Shown: positions 41,586 through 50,946 of the stretch, piece after piece | How positions within the stretch are numbered: position 1 is the stretch's first letter | Layout of the letters: each line of letters opens with the position of its first letter | Assembly (NCBI GenBank): GCA_963775245.1 | Contig: CAVZID010000026.1 | Location: 124,001 to 188,000 of the forward strand | Source: CAVSWT01 sp963775245 | Lineage (GTDB): Bacteria > Bacteroidota > Ignavibacteria > Ignavibacteriales > Ignavibacteriaceae | Direction: 5' to 3' | DNA: 64,000 bases | Notes under the pieces: generated by a model | What the model was told of the DNA's origin: nothing | The model's database searches: none | What the model saw: only the letters and a program-made list of their open reading frames with translations | Position numbers and translations under genes: made by a program

Positions 41586-43823
41586 TTAATTCCACCCTGC
41601 TTCATTCCATATTCGCCCCATCTTCTGATACTCGCGTCGTACAGCGTGTTTCAAGTGTCCCATTCCTATTGCTTCATTTTTTTTTGCCGCATAAAATGCT
41701 GCATTTAATGCAATATTTTTTATATTTCCCCCGGGCAGCTTAACTTCATGAGCAAGAAGATCAAAATTCACCTCTTTATCAAGCAGCTCTTTACCGATTA
41801 AATCCTTGCCTGGAAAAACTATTTGCCAAATTCGTTTTCGATATTCCTCATCTGGGAAAGGAAATTCGACAACTATTTTTATACGACGCGCAAAAGCTTC
41901 ATCCATATTTTGACGTAAGTTTGTTGTTAAAATTGCGATCCCATCATACTCTTCCATTTTCTGAAGTAAATATCCAATCTCTATATTTGCATATCGGTCA
42001 TGCGCATCTTTAACTTCGGAACGTTTTCCAAAAAGTGCATCGGCTTCATCAAAAAAGAGGATAGCATTGCTATAACGAGCCTCGGTAAAAATTTTATCCA
42101 GATTTTTTTCTGTCTCCCCAATATATTTGCTAACAACTTGGGAGAGATCAATTTTATAAAGATCCAGCATAAGCTCATTTGCAATTATTTCAGCAGCCAT
42201 AGTTTTGCCTGTTCCTGATGGCCCGCTAAATAAAGCATGCAATCCTTTACCTAATGAGAGTTTTTTATCAAACCCCCATTCGCTATAAACTATCTTGCGG
42301 TATTTTGCCTGATTACATAACTCTTGAAGCTGAACTTTCTGATCAGAAGGCAGCACAATATCATCCCAGGTATATTTTGTTTCAATTTTTTGTGCTAATG
42401 TCCTCAATTTTTTATTTGACTGATTTTTACATGCAGCATGGAGATCTTCCAAGCAGACTATGCTATTTTCATCTGGTTTAAGTAAAGTCAGATTATAAGC
42501 CGCTTCAAGAGTATTTATTATTTGTCCTTCTGTAAACTTGAATTTACCAGATAGTTCGTTTAGATCAATATCAGGTGCCAAACTAAGATGTCCATTTAAA
42601 TGCTTTTCCCAAAGTTTTTTTCTTTCGATGTCATTAGGAACAGGAAATTCAACATCAATAAAAACACTTTTATTTAAAGATACTTGTGGATTCCATGATT
42701 TTTTTCCAAGTAAAAATGTTAATTGGGTAAATGTTTGGATTGCTTCAATTAGAAATTCCAGGTGATATTTAAATCTATTTTCATCGTTGATTAAAAAATC
42801 AAAATTTTCCAGGCAAAGTGCCGAAGATTGTAAAACTACTTCACGGCCTATACACCAAATTGTTTCTTCAAAATTCATCTCACGGCTAATTATTTTTTCA
42901 AGATCAACCTTGATTAAAGGTATTCCCAAATCATTACAAATTATTTTTGCAAATTGATGCCTGCCTGATCCGTAAGTTCCGAATAAATTCAGAATTATAT
43001 TATGCCCAAAACTATTATCACTTTTAAAATGATTGACTATAAAATTTTTAATTTCTTTGTGGGCCTCTTTTATCTCTAAAGCTTGATCATTTATATCTTT
43101 TGGAAAATAAATTTTTGCAACCGGCTCAATTTTATGATCAATATCCGGCAGATCTAAAAGAAAGTTTGTAATTCTATTATCAAGCTTTAAATGATGCATT
43201 AATAAAGACGAAGAATAATCAATAGGATTTTCCGTTACCTGAATGAGGTGATACTTTTGGATTGGAGACTGTTGTTCAAATGAAATTCTTGCATTTAATT
43301 TTTCTTCTCCGGATTTACAAAATAAGCTCAATGCCAAATCTATGCATGGTTTTTTAAGGGTTAAATCATCCTGTAAATAAGCATACAGCTTATTGTATTT
43401 ACTATTGATTTCAGGAGCCAGGCATAATATGATGCATTGCTCTTCAAACCGGGCTAGATGAAAAATACGGGAGAGCTGCGGTAATGATAAATATATTTGT
43501 TGTTGAAGGCTTAAATTCCGTCTTTCATCAATCTCTTCTCTCAGCTTATTCAATGTATCTAATAATTTTTGAATGCTTTTTTTGTTATGATTTAAAAGAT
43601 TTTCATCGTCAAACGAATTAGCATTTTCCAATAAATCATTAATTTCTTCATCGGACAGTGCAAGCCCTTTAAAACTTTCTAAATTTTTTCCCAGGTAATG
43701 ATTTTGATGTAAAGTTACCTTCAGGCTAATTAATAAATCAAGGAATTTTAATTCGTCTGTTATATACTCCCAATTTGATTTGTAGGTTTCCGCCATCTTT
43801 GCTTTAGCTAATTCGTTAAACAT
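41586..43823 (-). CDS. AAA+ ATPase of the eCIS (Afp15/Pvc15-like)
   Basis: About 745 residues with two AAA modules. The first, near 283, is degenerate (GTYGSGRHQF, Arg in place of the Walker A Lys). The second is intact: LFSGPSGTGKTMAAEIIANE at about 533, Walker B NAILFFDEADALFGKRSEVK at about 587, then LTTNLRQNMDEAFARRIKIV with arginine-finger and FEFP-like end. The N-terminal 250 residues are helical. This architecture is typical of the Afp15-type ATPase required for particle assembly. I use the ATG at 43823; a TTG precedes it. It is the first core gene transcribed. Confidence 0.92.
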   Translation of the reverse strand: MFNELAKAKMAETYKSNWEYITDELKFLDLLISLKVTLHQNHYLGKNLESFKGLALSDEEINDLLENANSFDDENLLNHNKKSIQKLLDTLNKLREEIDERRNLSLQQQIYLSLPQLSRIFHLARFEEQCIILCLAPEINSKYNKLYAYLQDDLTLKKPCIDLALSLFCKSGEEKLNARISFEQQSPIQKYHLIQVTENPIDYSSSLLMHHLKLDNRITNFLLDLPDIDHKIEPVAKIYFPKDINDQALEIKEAHKEIKNFIVNHFKSDNSFGHNIILNLFGTYGSGRHQFAKIICNDLGIPLIKVDLEKIISREMNFEETIWCIGREVVLQSSALCLENFDFLINDENRFKYHLEFLIEAIQTFTQLTFLLGKKSWNPQVSLNKSVFIDVEFPVPNDIERKKLWEKHLNGHLSLAPDIDLNELSGKFKFTEGQIINTLEAAYNLTLLKPDENSIVCLEDLHAACKNQSNKKLRTLAQKIETKYTWDDIVLPSDQKVQLQELCNQAKYRKIVYSEWGFDKKLSLGKGLHALFSGPSGTGKTMAAEIIANELMLDLYKIDLSQVVSKYIGETEKNLDKIFTEARYSNAILFFDEADALFGKRSEVKDAHDRYANIEIGYLLQKMEEYDGIAILTTNLRQNMDEAFARRIKIVVEFPFPDEEYRKRIWQIVFPGKDLIGKELLDKEVNFDLLAHEVKLPGGNIKNIALNAAFYAAKKNEAIGMGHLKHAVRREYQKMGRIWNEAGWN

Positions 43824-43924
43824 CAATCATAAATAAAATATTTGGAGGGATGAAACATTCAAATAGACTTCGTCCACTTCAGTTACAACTGATTTTTTTA
43901 AAATAATTATTACTATATTTTTAT

Positions 43925-44239
43925 TTAGCTATGAGAATTCGAAAGTTGGTATTTCTTCTGGCCTACAGAATTTTCAGACACTTTTAATAATCCTTTTGCA
44001 ACTAAGTCTCCAATAGTAGACATAATTTCGCCGGATAAATTTTCTAATTCCTTTTCGTAAACAAATATGGAAATGCCCTCAAGATCGTCTTTGTGATCTT
44101 TCTTTTTCAACAAATGTTGAATAATAATATCACCTAAAGTGTCTCTTATCTCTTTCGTAATAAAAGTTCCATTTATATAGTACCATTCAAATTCAGTTCC
44201 TATTTTGGAAGAGTATCGTAGCACTTTGATTAGTAACAA
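43925..44239 (-). CDS. Small hypothetical protein, winged-helix-like C-terminus
   Basis: A 104-residue protein with no recognised family. Residues 1-35 are beta-like with FEWYYINGTFITKEI; the rest is helical, ending ISTIGDLVAKGLLKVS-like GDLVAKGLLKVSENSVGQKK, which could be a winged-helix fold. It lies between the sigma-54-type activator and the ATPase, so it may be a regulatory partner or the first gene of the structural operon. It uses ATG at 44239. Confidence 0.5.
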   Translation of the reverse strand: MLLIKVLRYSSKIGTEFEWYYINGTFITKEIRDTLGDIIIQHLLKKKDHKDDLEGISIFVYEKELENLSGEIMSTIGDLVAKGLLKVSENSVGQKKYQLSNSHS

Positions 44240-44299
44240 GTTATAGGTCTTTTGGTTTTTCAGGTAAAATGAAATGTGGGACTAAAAGTTCACAGTCTT

Positions 44300-44328
44300 A
44301 TTTAAATTATTTATAAATTAATTGTCAA
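44300..44328 (-). promoter_or_regulatory. Possible sigma-70-type promoter before the eCIS operon
   Basis: On the minus strand TTGACA (44328-44323) is followed after 17 bases by TTAAAT (44305-44300), about 60 bases upstream of the 43925-44239 gene. The -35 is perfect and the -10 weak. It competes with the expectation of a -24/-12 promoter from the neighbouring activator, which I could not find. Confidence 0.3.
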
Positions 44329-44403
44329 GGGGTTTGCTTATTAATCTATTTAAAGATAAATAAAAGGAATTTTTCTTTAAGAAAAATGGGCGGGTAAAAA
44401 AAG

Positions 44404-45783
44404 TCACACGTTTTTTATTTGATTTCTGAAATCAAACGGGTTAATACCATTCTTCTTTAATAATCTTCCCAAAGCTCTTCTATCTTTTTTTGCAAAACGT
44501 GCTGCTTTTGATAAATTACCTTCAAATATTATCAAAAGATTTTTTAAATAAGATTTTTCAAATTTAGATATAATACTTTTCTTTGCATCGTTGAATGATG
44601 AATTTATATTAACATTATCGGGACTTTTTTTACAGATGCACAAATTTTCATCTTCAATCCAACCGGTTGTATTTAAAATAACGGCTTCCTGAATTACATT
44701 CTGCAGCTCACGTATGTTACCCTCCCAATTATGATGGAGCATTTTCATCATTACCAATGGGCCAATGCCTTTTATATTTTTATTATACAACTTGGAAAAG
44801 CGGTTTATAAAAAATGACGTGAGAGTAGGAATATCTTCTGTCCTTTCACGAAGCGGGGGGAGGTCTATTGATAAAATATTTAACCTATAAAACAGATCTT
44901 CTCTAAACTGATTTTTTTTAATCTTTTCTTTTAAATCTTCTTTTGACGCTGCAATTATTCTTACATTCGAAGAAACGTAGTTTGATTGCCCGAGCGGTTT
45001 ATATTTTTTTTCTTCCAAAAATCTTAAAAGTTTTACTTGCATGCTAAGAGGAAGTGATTCAATTTCATCTAAGAATAAGGTTCCGTTATTTGCTTCACAA
45101 ATTAACCCGGTTTCGCTTGATTCCGCATTTGTATAAGCACCTTTTTTATGCCCAAACAATTCATTTTCAAAAAGTTCGGAAGGAACTGCACCGCAATTGA
45201 TAGGAACAAAATTATTGTTTGACCGGTTGCTTAAGAAATGGATCATCTTGGCACATAATTCTTTCCCGGTTCCAGTTTCCCCATTTATTAAAACTGAAAC
45301 ATCATAACGGGATATATTTAAAATTTTTTCTTTTATTTTTGATGATTTTTCGGATTCACCTTTAAACATATCAAACATAGCATGTTTCTTAAGCGGGAAA
45401 ACAAATTCTGATTTTTCGGTTTTATTTTCACATAACAAATCAATTGTTCGATTAATATCCTCTTCATTAAATGGGTAAGATAAAAAGCTCCATATATATT
45501 TACGGAGAAATTTCCGGCTGCAAAAAGTATTATTCTTAATAATACCCACAATAGGGACTAAAGAAAAATTCAAATAAAGGTTATCAAGTTTTGAAAAGTC
45601 GTAATTTTCATTTAATTCATCCATTATAAAAAATATTAAATCAGGGTTTAATTGCTGCAACTTGCTAGCCTCTAAATCATTTAAGCAAAAATAATTAACA
45701 GAAGCTTTGTTGCTAAGAAATTGCTCGACCTCTTTTTCAATTTTTGATTTTAAAGGATTAAAAATTAAAACTAATGACTCCAT
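44404..45783 (-). CDS. Sigma-54-dependent transcriptional activator with degenerate receiver-like domain
   Basis: A 459-residue protein. Residues 1-115 look like a receiver fold lacking a clear acidic pocket (PDLIFFIMDELNEN at the place of the phospho-Asp). The AAA+ domain has Walker A GETGTGKE (168-175), the sigma-54 loop GAYTNA (215-220, Asn where most have Gly), Walker B TLFLDEIE (235-242) and FREDLFYRLNIL. The C-terminus is a Fis-type helix-turn-helix: NLSKAARFAKKDRRALGRLL. It is inferred to switch on the eCIS operon, being the upstream-most gene in the same orientation. The GAxTxA variation is notable but may still be functional. Confidence 0.92.
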   Translation of the reverse strand: MESLVLIFNPLKSKIEKEVEQFLSNKASVNYFCLNDLEASKLQQLNPDLIFFIMDELNENYDFSKLDNLYLNFSLVPIVGIIKNNTFCSRKFLRKYIWSFLSYPFNEEDINRTIDLLCENKTEKSEFVFPLKKHAMFDMFKGESEKSSKIKEKILNISRYDVSVLINGETGTGKELCAKMIHFLSNRSNNNFVPINCGAVPSELFENELFGHKKGAYTNAESSETGLICEANNGTLFLDEIESLPLSMQVKLLRFLEEKKYKPLGQSNYVSSNVRIIAASKEDLKEKIKKNQFREDLFYRLNILSIDLPPLRERTEDIPTLTSFFINRFSKLYNKNIKGIGPLVMMKMLHHNWEGNIRELQNVIQEAVILNTTGWIEDENLCICKKSPDNVNINSSFNDAKKSIISKFEKSYLKNLLIIFEGNLSKAARFAKKDRRALGRLLKKNGINPFDFRNQIKNV

Positions 45784-46660
45784 TAATAATGCCCTATTTA
45801 TTCAAACTGTTATGAAAAATACAAACATGAATATTTCATTTAGAGAGTAATAATCATAGAAGCTTAAATCGCTTCTTTAAATGAAATTAGATGTTTGATA
45901 AATTAATGGTCGACTGGGGTAAGTAAGGATATTTTATTCACATCTATTCAAAGTAATACAAAAAACGCCAAATCTTGTTGAATATTTGAAACTAATAATA
46001 TTTGTGATTCGAAGTTTACACTATTCAAATTCTTAATATAATTCTAGCTGAAATTCTTTATGCAGATAATCAAAAAATTATAAAGAATATTATCTCATTA
46101 AGAACAATTACCTTTTTGAAATACAAGTGAAACGATTGTAATTGATGTTTAGCAGTGATGAAATAACTTACATAAATCGATTTTGATAATCAAGCAAATA
46201 AAATAAATTATGATCTACCACACATTTAATATTCTAAATTTATAAATAAACAGACACTATAAATTATACGAAACAAACGAAGGATTTAGTTCTACTTCGT
46301 TAAGACAAAAAATAGTTCAATTGAACAATTGACATAGGAAAAATAAAGTATATATTATGTGTTGAATTCATTTTAAAAGCTGTCTAAAGTAACAGCTAAA
46401 ATAAACTATCGCTTTCTCAATTCCTCAACTTCCGGTATTGTGCTAAATAATCTTCTTCTGTTTCTGATGAAATTGATTAGAAATAAATTGACGTTTTGAA
46501 ATTAAAAATAGTCTGAATTCAATTATAAATTTAATCTCAAAATCCTTCATCATGATCCTATTTAATGTTGGGATTTTAATTTATATCAAATAATCACTGC
46601 TAAACTAAACTAATTGCACAAATAAATTTTATTGTTTTGTTTGTAACAAAAAGGTGAATA
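45784..46660. other. Divergent intergenic region, 877 bases
   Basis: An AT-rich region between the minus-strand activator and the plus-strand membrane protein. No open frame resembles a protein. It holds a possible plus-strand promoter at 46329-46356 and small inverted repeats such as GAAGC/GCTTC near 45868. No tRNA-like, CRISPR-like or long repeat is visible. It probably carries the control sites of both flanking genes. Confidence 0.5.
46329..46356 (+). promoter_or_regulatory. Possible sigma-70-type promoter
   Basis: TTGACA (46329-46334), a 16-base spacer and TATATT (46351-46356), 305 bases before the start of the large membrane protein. The match is good for a sigma-70 consensus but the distance leaves a long leader. 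Confidence 0.3.
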
Positions 46661-49600
46661 ATGAAACCCTCTTTTGCGACTTCCAGACAAAGCTTGTTTT
46701 TACTTTTTTCATTTCTCCTGGTTGCATCTATCTTCATAGTCTTTTATTTAAGGCATGTAAGCGATAAAGAAGATCAATTAATTCAGAGGGATTTTAAACA
46801 GCTTAATACTATATCAACTACAATTCAGAATACAGTTGATGCAATAACTACTGCTGTTAAAAACAGCATGGTGAAAAAAGAAAATTTAAGCGCCGATTCT
46901 TTGCGCAAGAAATTGAAACCTTTAATTACCAAAGCAGATAGTATTCAGGTAGAAAAAGCCGGTGATGACAGAGTATCCCCAATGAAAGACCCTTTGTTTG
47001 TTCAAATAAAAACAAACGCTCCTTATAAGATTTTTATTAGGCTGAATACGTTAAATGAGTTGATTGAAAAAAGGAAGGCCGAAGATCTATTTGATGATAT
47101 TTTTATTGCTACAAAAGATGGAGAAGTAATACTTTCTTCTACTTCAATGAGTATCTCTAAGATTCAAAATGTTATTTCCGATAAAAAAGATACTATTAAT
47201 TTCCCTTCCATTTCAAGCAATGATACTTTTGCCAAATATATTCTTGGAGGAGAAGAGAAATTTATTTTCATTCATCCCACAAAAGTTTTCACTTCATTAA
47301 CACCAAAGGAAGGAAAGCAATGGATAATTTGCGGACTTATTAAAACAGATAAATTTCTGTCGGAATCAAAAGCTATATCTGCTAATATTATTATCGCCTT
47401 TTTTACTATAATCCTATTGATAATTCTTTCATGGCCATTATTGAAATTAAGATTTGTCAGCAAATACGGGCACATTCGTACCGCAGATATAATGCTTGCT
47501 ATACTATCTATTTTGTTTGCGGCTGCTATTATTACCTTTGCTATAATGGATATATTTGTAACGATTCAAAGAAATGCAAATTTAAAAATAGAGCTTGATT
47601 CACTTGCCTCTACAATGAATCAAAATTTTTTAACGGAAATACAGAATGCAGAGGATGAGTTAGTCAATATCTCAGATAGCTTAAAAGTCGATGGCCCAAA
47701 AACAATTAAAGGAGAAGATAAAAAAGATTTAGTGCTTAATTCAGGTTATCCATATTTCGAGTTGATTGCCTGGATTGATACTACAGGGATGCAGCAGAAG
47801 AAATTCTTCCTTAAAAGAAGGGAAACTCCCTTCATTCCAGTGGCTAATCGGCCTTATTTCAATTATATAATTAATAGAAGAGTTTGGAATGAAGTAAATA
47901 TGCCTGATAGTATTTTTATTCAACCCCAGCTTTCATTTACAACAGGCGACTACACCACAACTCTTTCTAAATATGTTTACTTGAACGAGAGAGTCAATAA
48001 AGATAGTGTGAAACGAGTGAAATATGTGGGTGCAATAGATTTTTTACCATACTCAATTTATGCCCCTATTCTTCCAAACGGGTTTACATATTGCATAATT
48101 GATAAAAATGGTGAGGTGCTTTTGCATTCTAATCCCGATTTAAATCTTATGGAGAATTTTTTCCAGGATTGTGAAAATGCAAATATCATTCAAGCTGCCG
48201 TAAGTAATAGGACAAAGGAATATTTTAATACAGTTTATTGGGGAAAAGAAATCAAAGGAATTGTTTATCCCATAAAAGATATTTCCTGGTACATAATAGT
48301 TATGTCGAATAACAGGGTTCAAACCGGGGATAATGTTATCATTATAGTATTATCATCATTCCAGTTTATGCTTTATTTAATTCCGTTTTTTGTTTTCCTA
48401 TTGGCTTTTATGATCATCAAGCCGGCTAAAAGAAATTCAATTTGGCCCCAAGAAGATAAATTGTATTCCTATTTCAGCTTATTGGTATTGTATCTAATAT
48501 TCTGTGTGGTGCTGATTGTTCATTATTATTTTACTTATAATTTGAATAACATTTTTATTGTTACCTGGCTTTACCCGCATTCAGCCATAATTTTAAGTAT
48601 TGTCTTTCTTCAAACAAAATTAAGCAAACAAAAATATCTTACAGAAAAATATTTATGGGGATTAATTACGATTGTTTTAGCTATAGATATAATCATTATC
48701 TTTTTGATCTTAAATGAAAACGATTTTCCGTTAAAGAGCTTTACATTTATTTTCATAACCTGGATTGTGGTTACATTTCTTGCAATATACTTAGCATTAA
48801 ATATTGACGCCGTATTTAAATCAATTCCAGTACTTAAGAAATTTACAGATTATTTACATGAAGAAAAGTCTATACGATCAACTGCTAAATTATACGGCAG
48901 GGTTTTTATATTGTTGCTTCTACTGGGTGCTATCATACCCGCTATGGGATATTTTAAAATTGCTTATTATACACAGGTAAAATCCGGGATTAAAGCTACT
49001 CAATTAGATTTTCATAAAAAGAAGATTCAAAGAAATAGTAATATATCAAAACAATTTTCAGAGGCTAATTATAAATTCTCCGATGATTTAATAGCTAACC
49101 GTAAAAAAGAGAAAGGTGATATTTATCCTCCTAATAGTTTTTTGAAAAACAGTAGTTTTAAATTAGATAGTGCATATGCAGATTCAATTACTTACTCCTG
49201 GCTTGATTCTAAAGTCTTAAGCGATTTAATGCCGAAATTTAATCAGTCGACTTTAAATTCCAGGTCGTTGTTACATGATACTTCATACTATAATTTTAGA
49301 TGGTATACCAATAAAGCTAATAGCGAAATTGTTTTTATTGATACGACAAAAGAAGCTGGAGATACAATAATCACAAGTATGCCTCACCTGGAAGAAGCCT
49401 TTTTTAATTCTTCACATAACGGAAGATTTTTGCTCAGGTCTTTTTTAATAGTTTCTTTATTAATTGTTGGTTTGTATTTATTTTATTTGCTCATTTTGTA
49501 TGTAATGAAATGCGCCTTTTTAATAAATGCCAGTGATGTAAAAAGTTTACTCAAAGGAAACAGCTTTATTAAAGATTCTTCAAGTAACATCCTACTGCTG

Positions 49601-50662
49601 TCAAATGATAATTTTATTATGAATAATATTGAAGCCCTGTTTGGCTCAAGTAAAAATTTAAATGTAAAAAGTGTTAAGGATCTTATTAAAAAGAATGACA
49701 CTCGTTTGAATTATCTGCCGCAAGAGACTAAACCAAAAGATACAACAGATACAGATTCAATAACAGTAGTTAAAGATTTTGAATATGGTTTTTCCGATCC
49801 GAAAATAAATTTAAAAAAGCTTTTATTTTTGGAACAGGAAATCTATACCGGCAAAAACAAAGTTGTAATTATTTCTTCGGTTAATCCATTGGGAAGCTTT
49901 ATATTATCAAAACCAGACGAAGAAAATAAAAACCATCATGAAATAGATGAGAGGTGGCAAAATATATTTAACAGCTTTGTTGCAGTAGCCTGGAATTACA
50001 ATTTAAAAAGTAAATCTTATGACGAAACAAAACCAGACGCAAAACATTCATTCCCGGCATTTCTTAAATCTTTGTTCCAGGATAAAATCGAGCTTAAACA
50101 GGAATTGGGGAATGATATTATTTTAAAATTTCATAAACCTTTAACAGAAATTGCAAGCGCAAATAAAGACTTAGGCTCAGCAAATAAATCTTCCAGTGCT
50201 AATGATGTAACTCTTGTTATGGAAAAAGCTCGCACTTATTTTCGTTATCTCTGGGATTCATGTTCCAATGATGAAAAATGTGTATTAGCCAGGCTGGCAA
50301 AAGATAGGTTTGTGCCGGTATCAAATCTTACAATAATTGAAAACTTACTGAGAAGAGGTTTAATCAAAAGAGATCCGAATTTAAAGCCATTTAATATATT
50401 ATTTACACATTATATCCTTGAGACAAATTCATTAGAAGGAAATGTCTGGTATGAAAAAGAAGTTCGTAGCGGCTGGGCTTTATTCCGTGCACCGATTTTG
50501 TTAGTATTTGTAGGAATACTGGTATTTCTTTTTGCTACTCAATCCGAATTATATAATGCAACGTTAACAATAATTCCGACTATTACTATTATCATTCCTA
50601 TCTTGTTAAAACTGTTAGGATTATTCCAATCAAAACAATCATTTCATAAGGAAGGAGTGTAA
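46661..50662 (+). CDS. Giant multi-pass membrane protein with Cache-like sensor domains
   Basis: A 1333-residue protein. It opens with a transmembrane helix (LFLLFSFLLVASIFIVFYL), a first extracytoplasmic domain (30-235), two helices at about 240 and 280, then a dCache-like domain (about 300-560) with YPYFELIAWIDTTG, VANRPYFNYIINRRVW, VGAIDFLPYSIYAPILPNGF and ISWYIIVMSNNR. Seven or so further helices follow, another outer segment, and from about 970 a cytosolic region with VVIISSVNPLGSFIL and a winged-helix-like LRRGLIKRDPN, ending in two helices. Not a standard histidine kinase or chemoreceptor. It sits next to the eCIS regulator, divergently; a signalling or envelope-sensing role is inferred. 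Confidence 0.7.
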   Translation: MKPSFATSRQSLFLLFSFLLVASIFIVFYLRHVSDKEDQLIQRDFKQLNTISTTIQNTVDAITTAVKNSMVKKENLSADSLRKKLKPLITKADSIQVEKAGDDRVSPMKDPLFVQIKTNAPYKIFIRLNTLNELIEKRKAEDLFDDIFIATKDGEVILSSTSMSISKIQNVISDKKDTINFPSISSNDTFAKYILGGEEKFIFIHPTKVFTSLTPKEGKQWIICGLIKTDKFLSESKAISANIIIAFFTIILLIILSWPLLKLRFVSKYGHIRTADIMLAILSILFAAAIITFAIMDIFVTIQRNANLKIELDSLASTMNQNFLTEIQNAEDELVNISDSLKVDGPKTIKGEDKKDLVLNSGYPYFELIAWIDTTGMQQKKFFLKRRETPFIPVANRPYFNYIINRRVWNEVNMPDSIFIQPQLSFTTGDYTTTLSKYVYLNERVNKDSVKRVKYVGAIDFLPYSIYAPILPNGFTYCIIDKNGEVLLHSNPDLNLMENFFQDCENANIIQAAVSNRTKEYFNTVYWGKEIKGIVYPIKDISWYIIVMSNNRVQTGDNVIIIVLSSFQFMLYLIPFFVFLLAFMIIKPAKRNSIWPQEDKLYSYFSLLVLYLIFCVVLIVHYYFTYNLNNIFIVTWLYPHSAIILSIVFLQTKLSKQKYLTEKYLWGLITIVLAIDIIIIFLILNENDFPLKSFTFIFITWIVVTFLAIYLALNIDAVFKSIPVLKKFTDYLHEEKSIRSTAKLYGRVFILLLLLGAIIPAMGYFKIAYYTQVKSGIKATQLDFHKKKIQRNSNISKQFSEANYKFSDDLIANRKKEKGDIYPPNSFLKNSSFKLDSAYADSITYSWLDSKVLSDLMPKFNQSTLNSRSLLHDTSYYNFRWYTNKANSEIVFIDTTKEAGDTIITSMPHLEEAFFNSSHNGRFLLRSFLIVSLLIVGLYLFYLLILYVMKCAFLINASDVKSLLKGNSFIKDSSSNILLLSNDNFIMNNIEALFGSSKNLNVKSVKDLIKKNDTRLNYLPQETKPKDTTDTDSITVVKDFEYGFSDPKINLKKLLFLEQEIYTGKNKVVIISSVNPLGSFILSKPDEENKNHHEIDERWQNIFNSFVAVAWNYNLKSKSYDETKPDAKHSFPAFLKSLFQDKIELKQELGNDIILKFHKPLTEIASANKDLGSANKSSSANDVTLVMEKARTYFRYLWDSCSNDEKCVLARLAKDRFVPVSNLTIIENLLRRGLIKRDPNLKPFNILFTHYILETNSLEGNVWYEKEVRSGWALFRAPILLVFVGILVFLFATQSELYNATLTIIPTITIIIPILLKLLGLFQSKQSFHKEGV

Positions 50663-50695
50663 TTAAGTCGGAAACGATATCTAAATAAAATAAGA

Positions 50696-50860
50696 TTGTA
50701 TAATTGCAGAACAGAAAGAAAGATACGTTTTAGGATTGCCGATAAAGTTTATGCGTTTAAATTGGGAAACATTGCATTTAAAGGAACACCTGAAGAACTT
50801 CAAACTGGTAATAAACGTTTAAAAATTTTTTGTTACTGTGTTATTACATTTATAGATAAA
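50696..50860 (+). pseudogene. Relic of an ABC-transporter ATP-binding subunit (LivF-like C-terminus)
   Basis: The frame reads RIADKVYAFKLGNIAFKGTP then EELQTGNKRLK, matching the IADRxYVLxxGxIxxxGTPEEL end of LivF-type ABC ATPases. Just upstream, another frame gives IIAEQKE, corresponding to the VEQN motif after the H-loop, so a frameshift separates the two. No Walker motifs remain. It lies in the 280-base gap between the giant membrane protein and the AlkZ-like gene. Confidence 0.55.
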
Positions 50861-50946
50861 TCCCAACCATATCATTTCCTACCTCTTATTGTTATTATTG
50901 TACTTAGATTTTTAACACTTGTCAAAAAATCAAACCCAAATATAAA

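Noticed and set aside
12698..45783. A prophage interpretation of the locus
   Set aside because: No capsid, portal, terminase, integrase or lysis genes; ATPase, DUF4255 and DUF4157 genes are eCIS markers.
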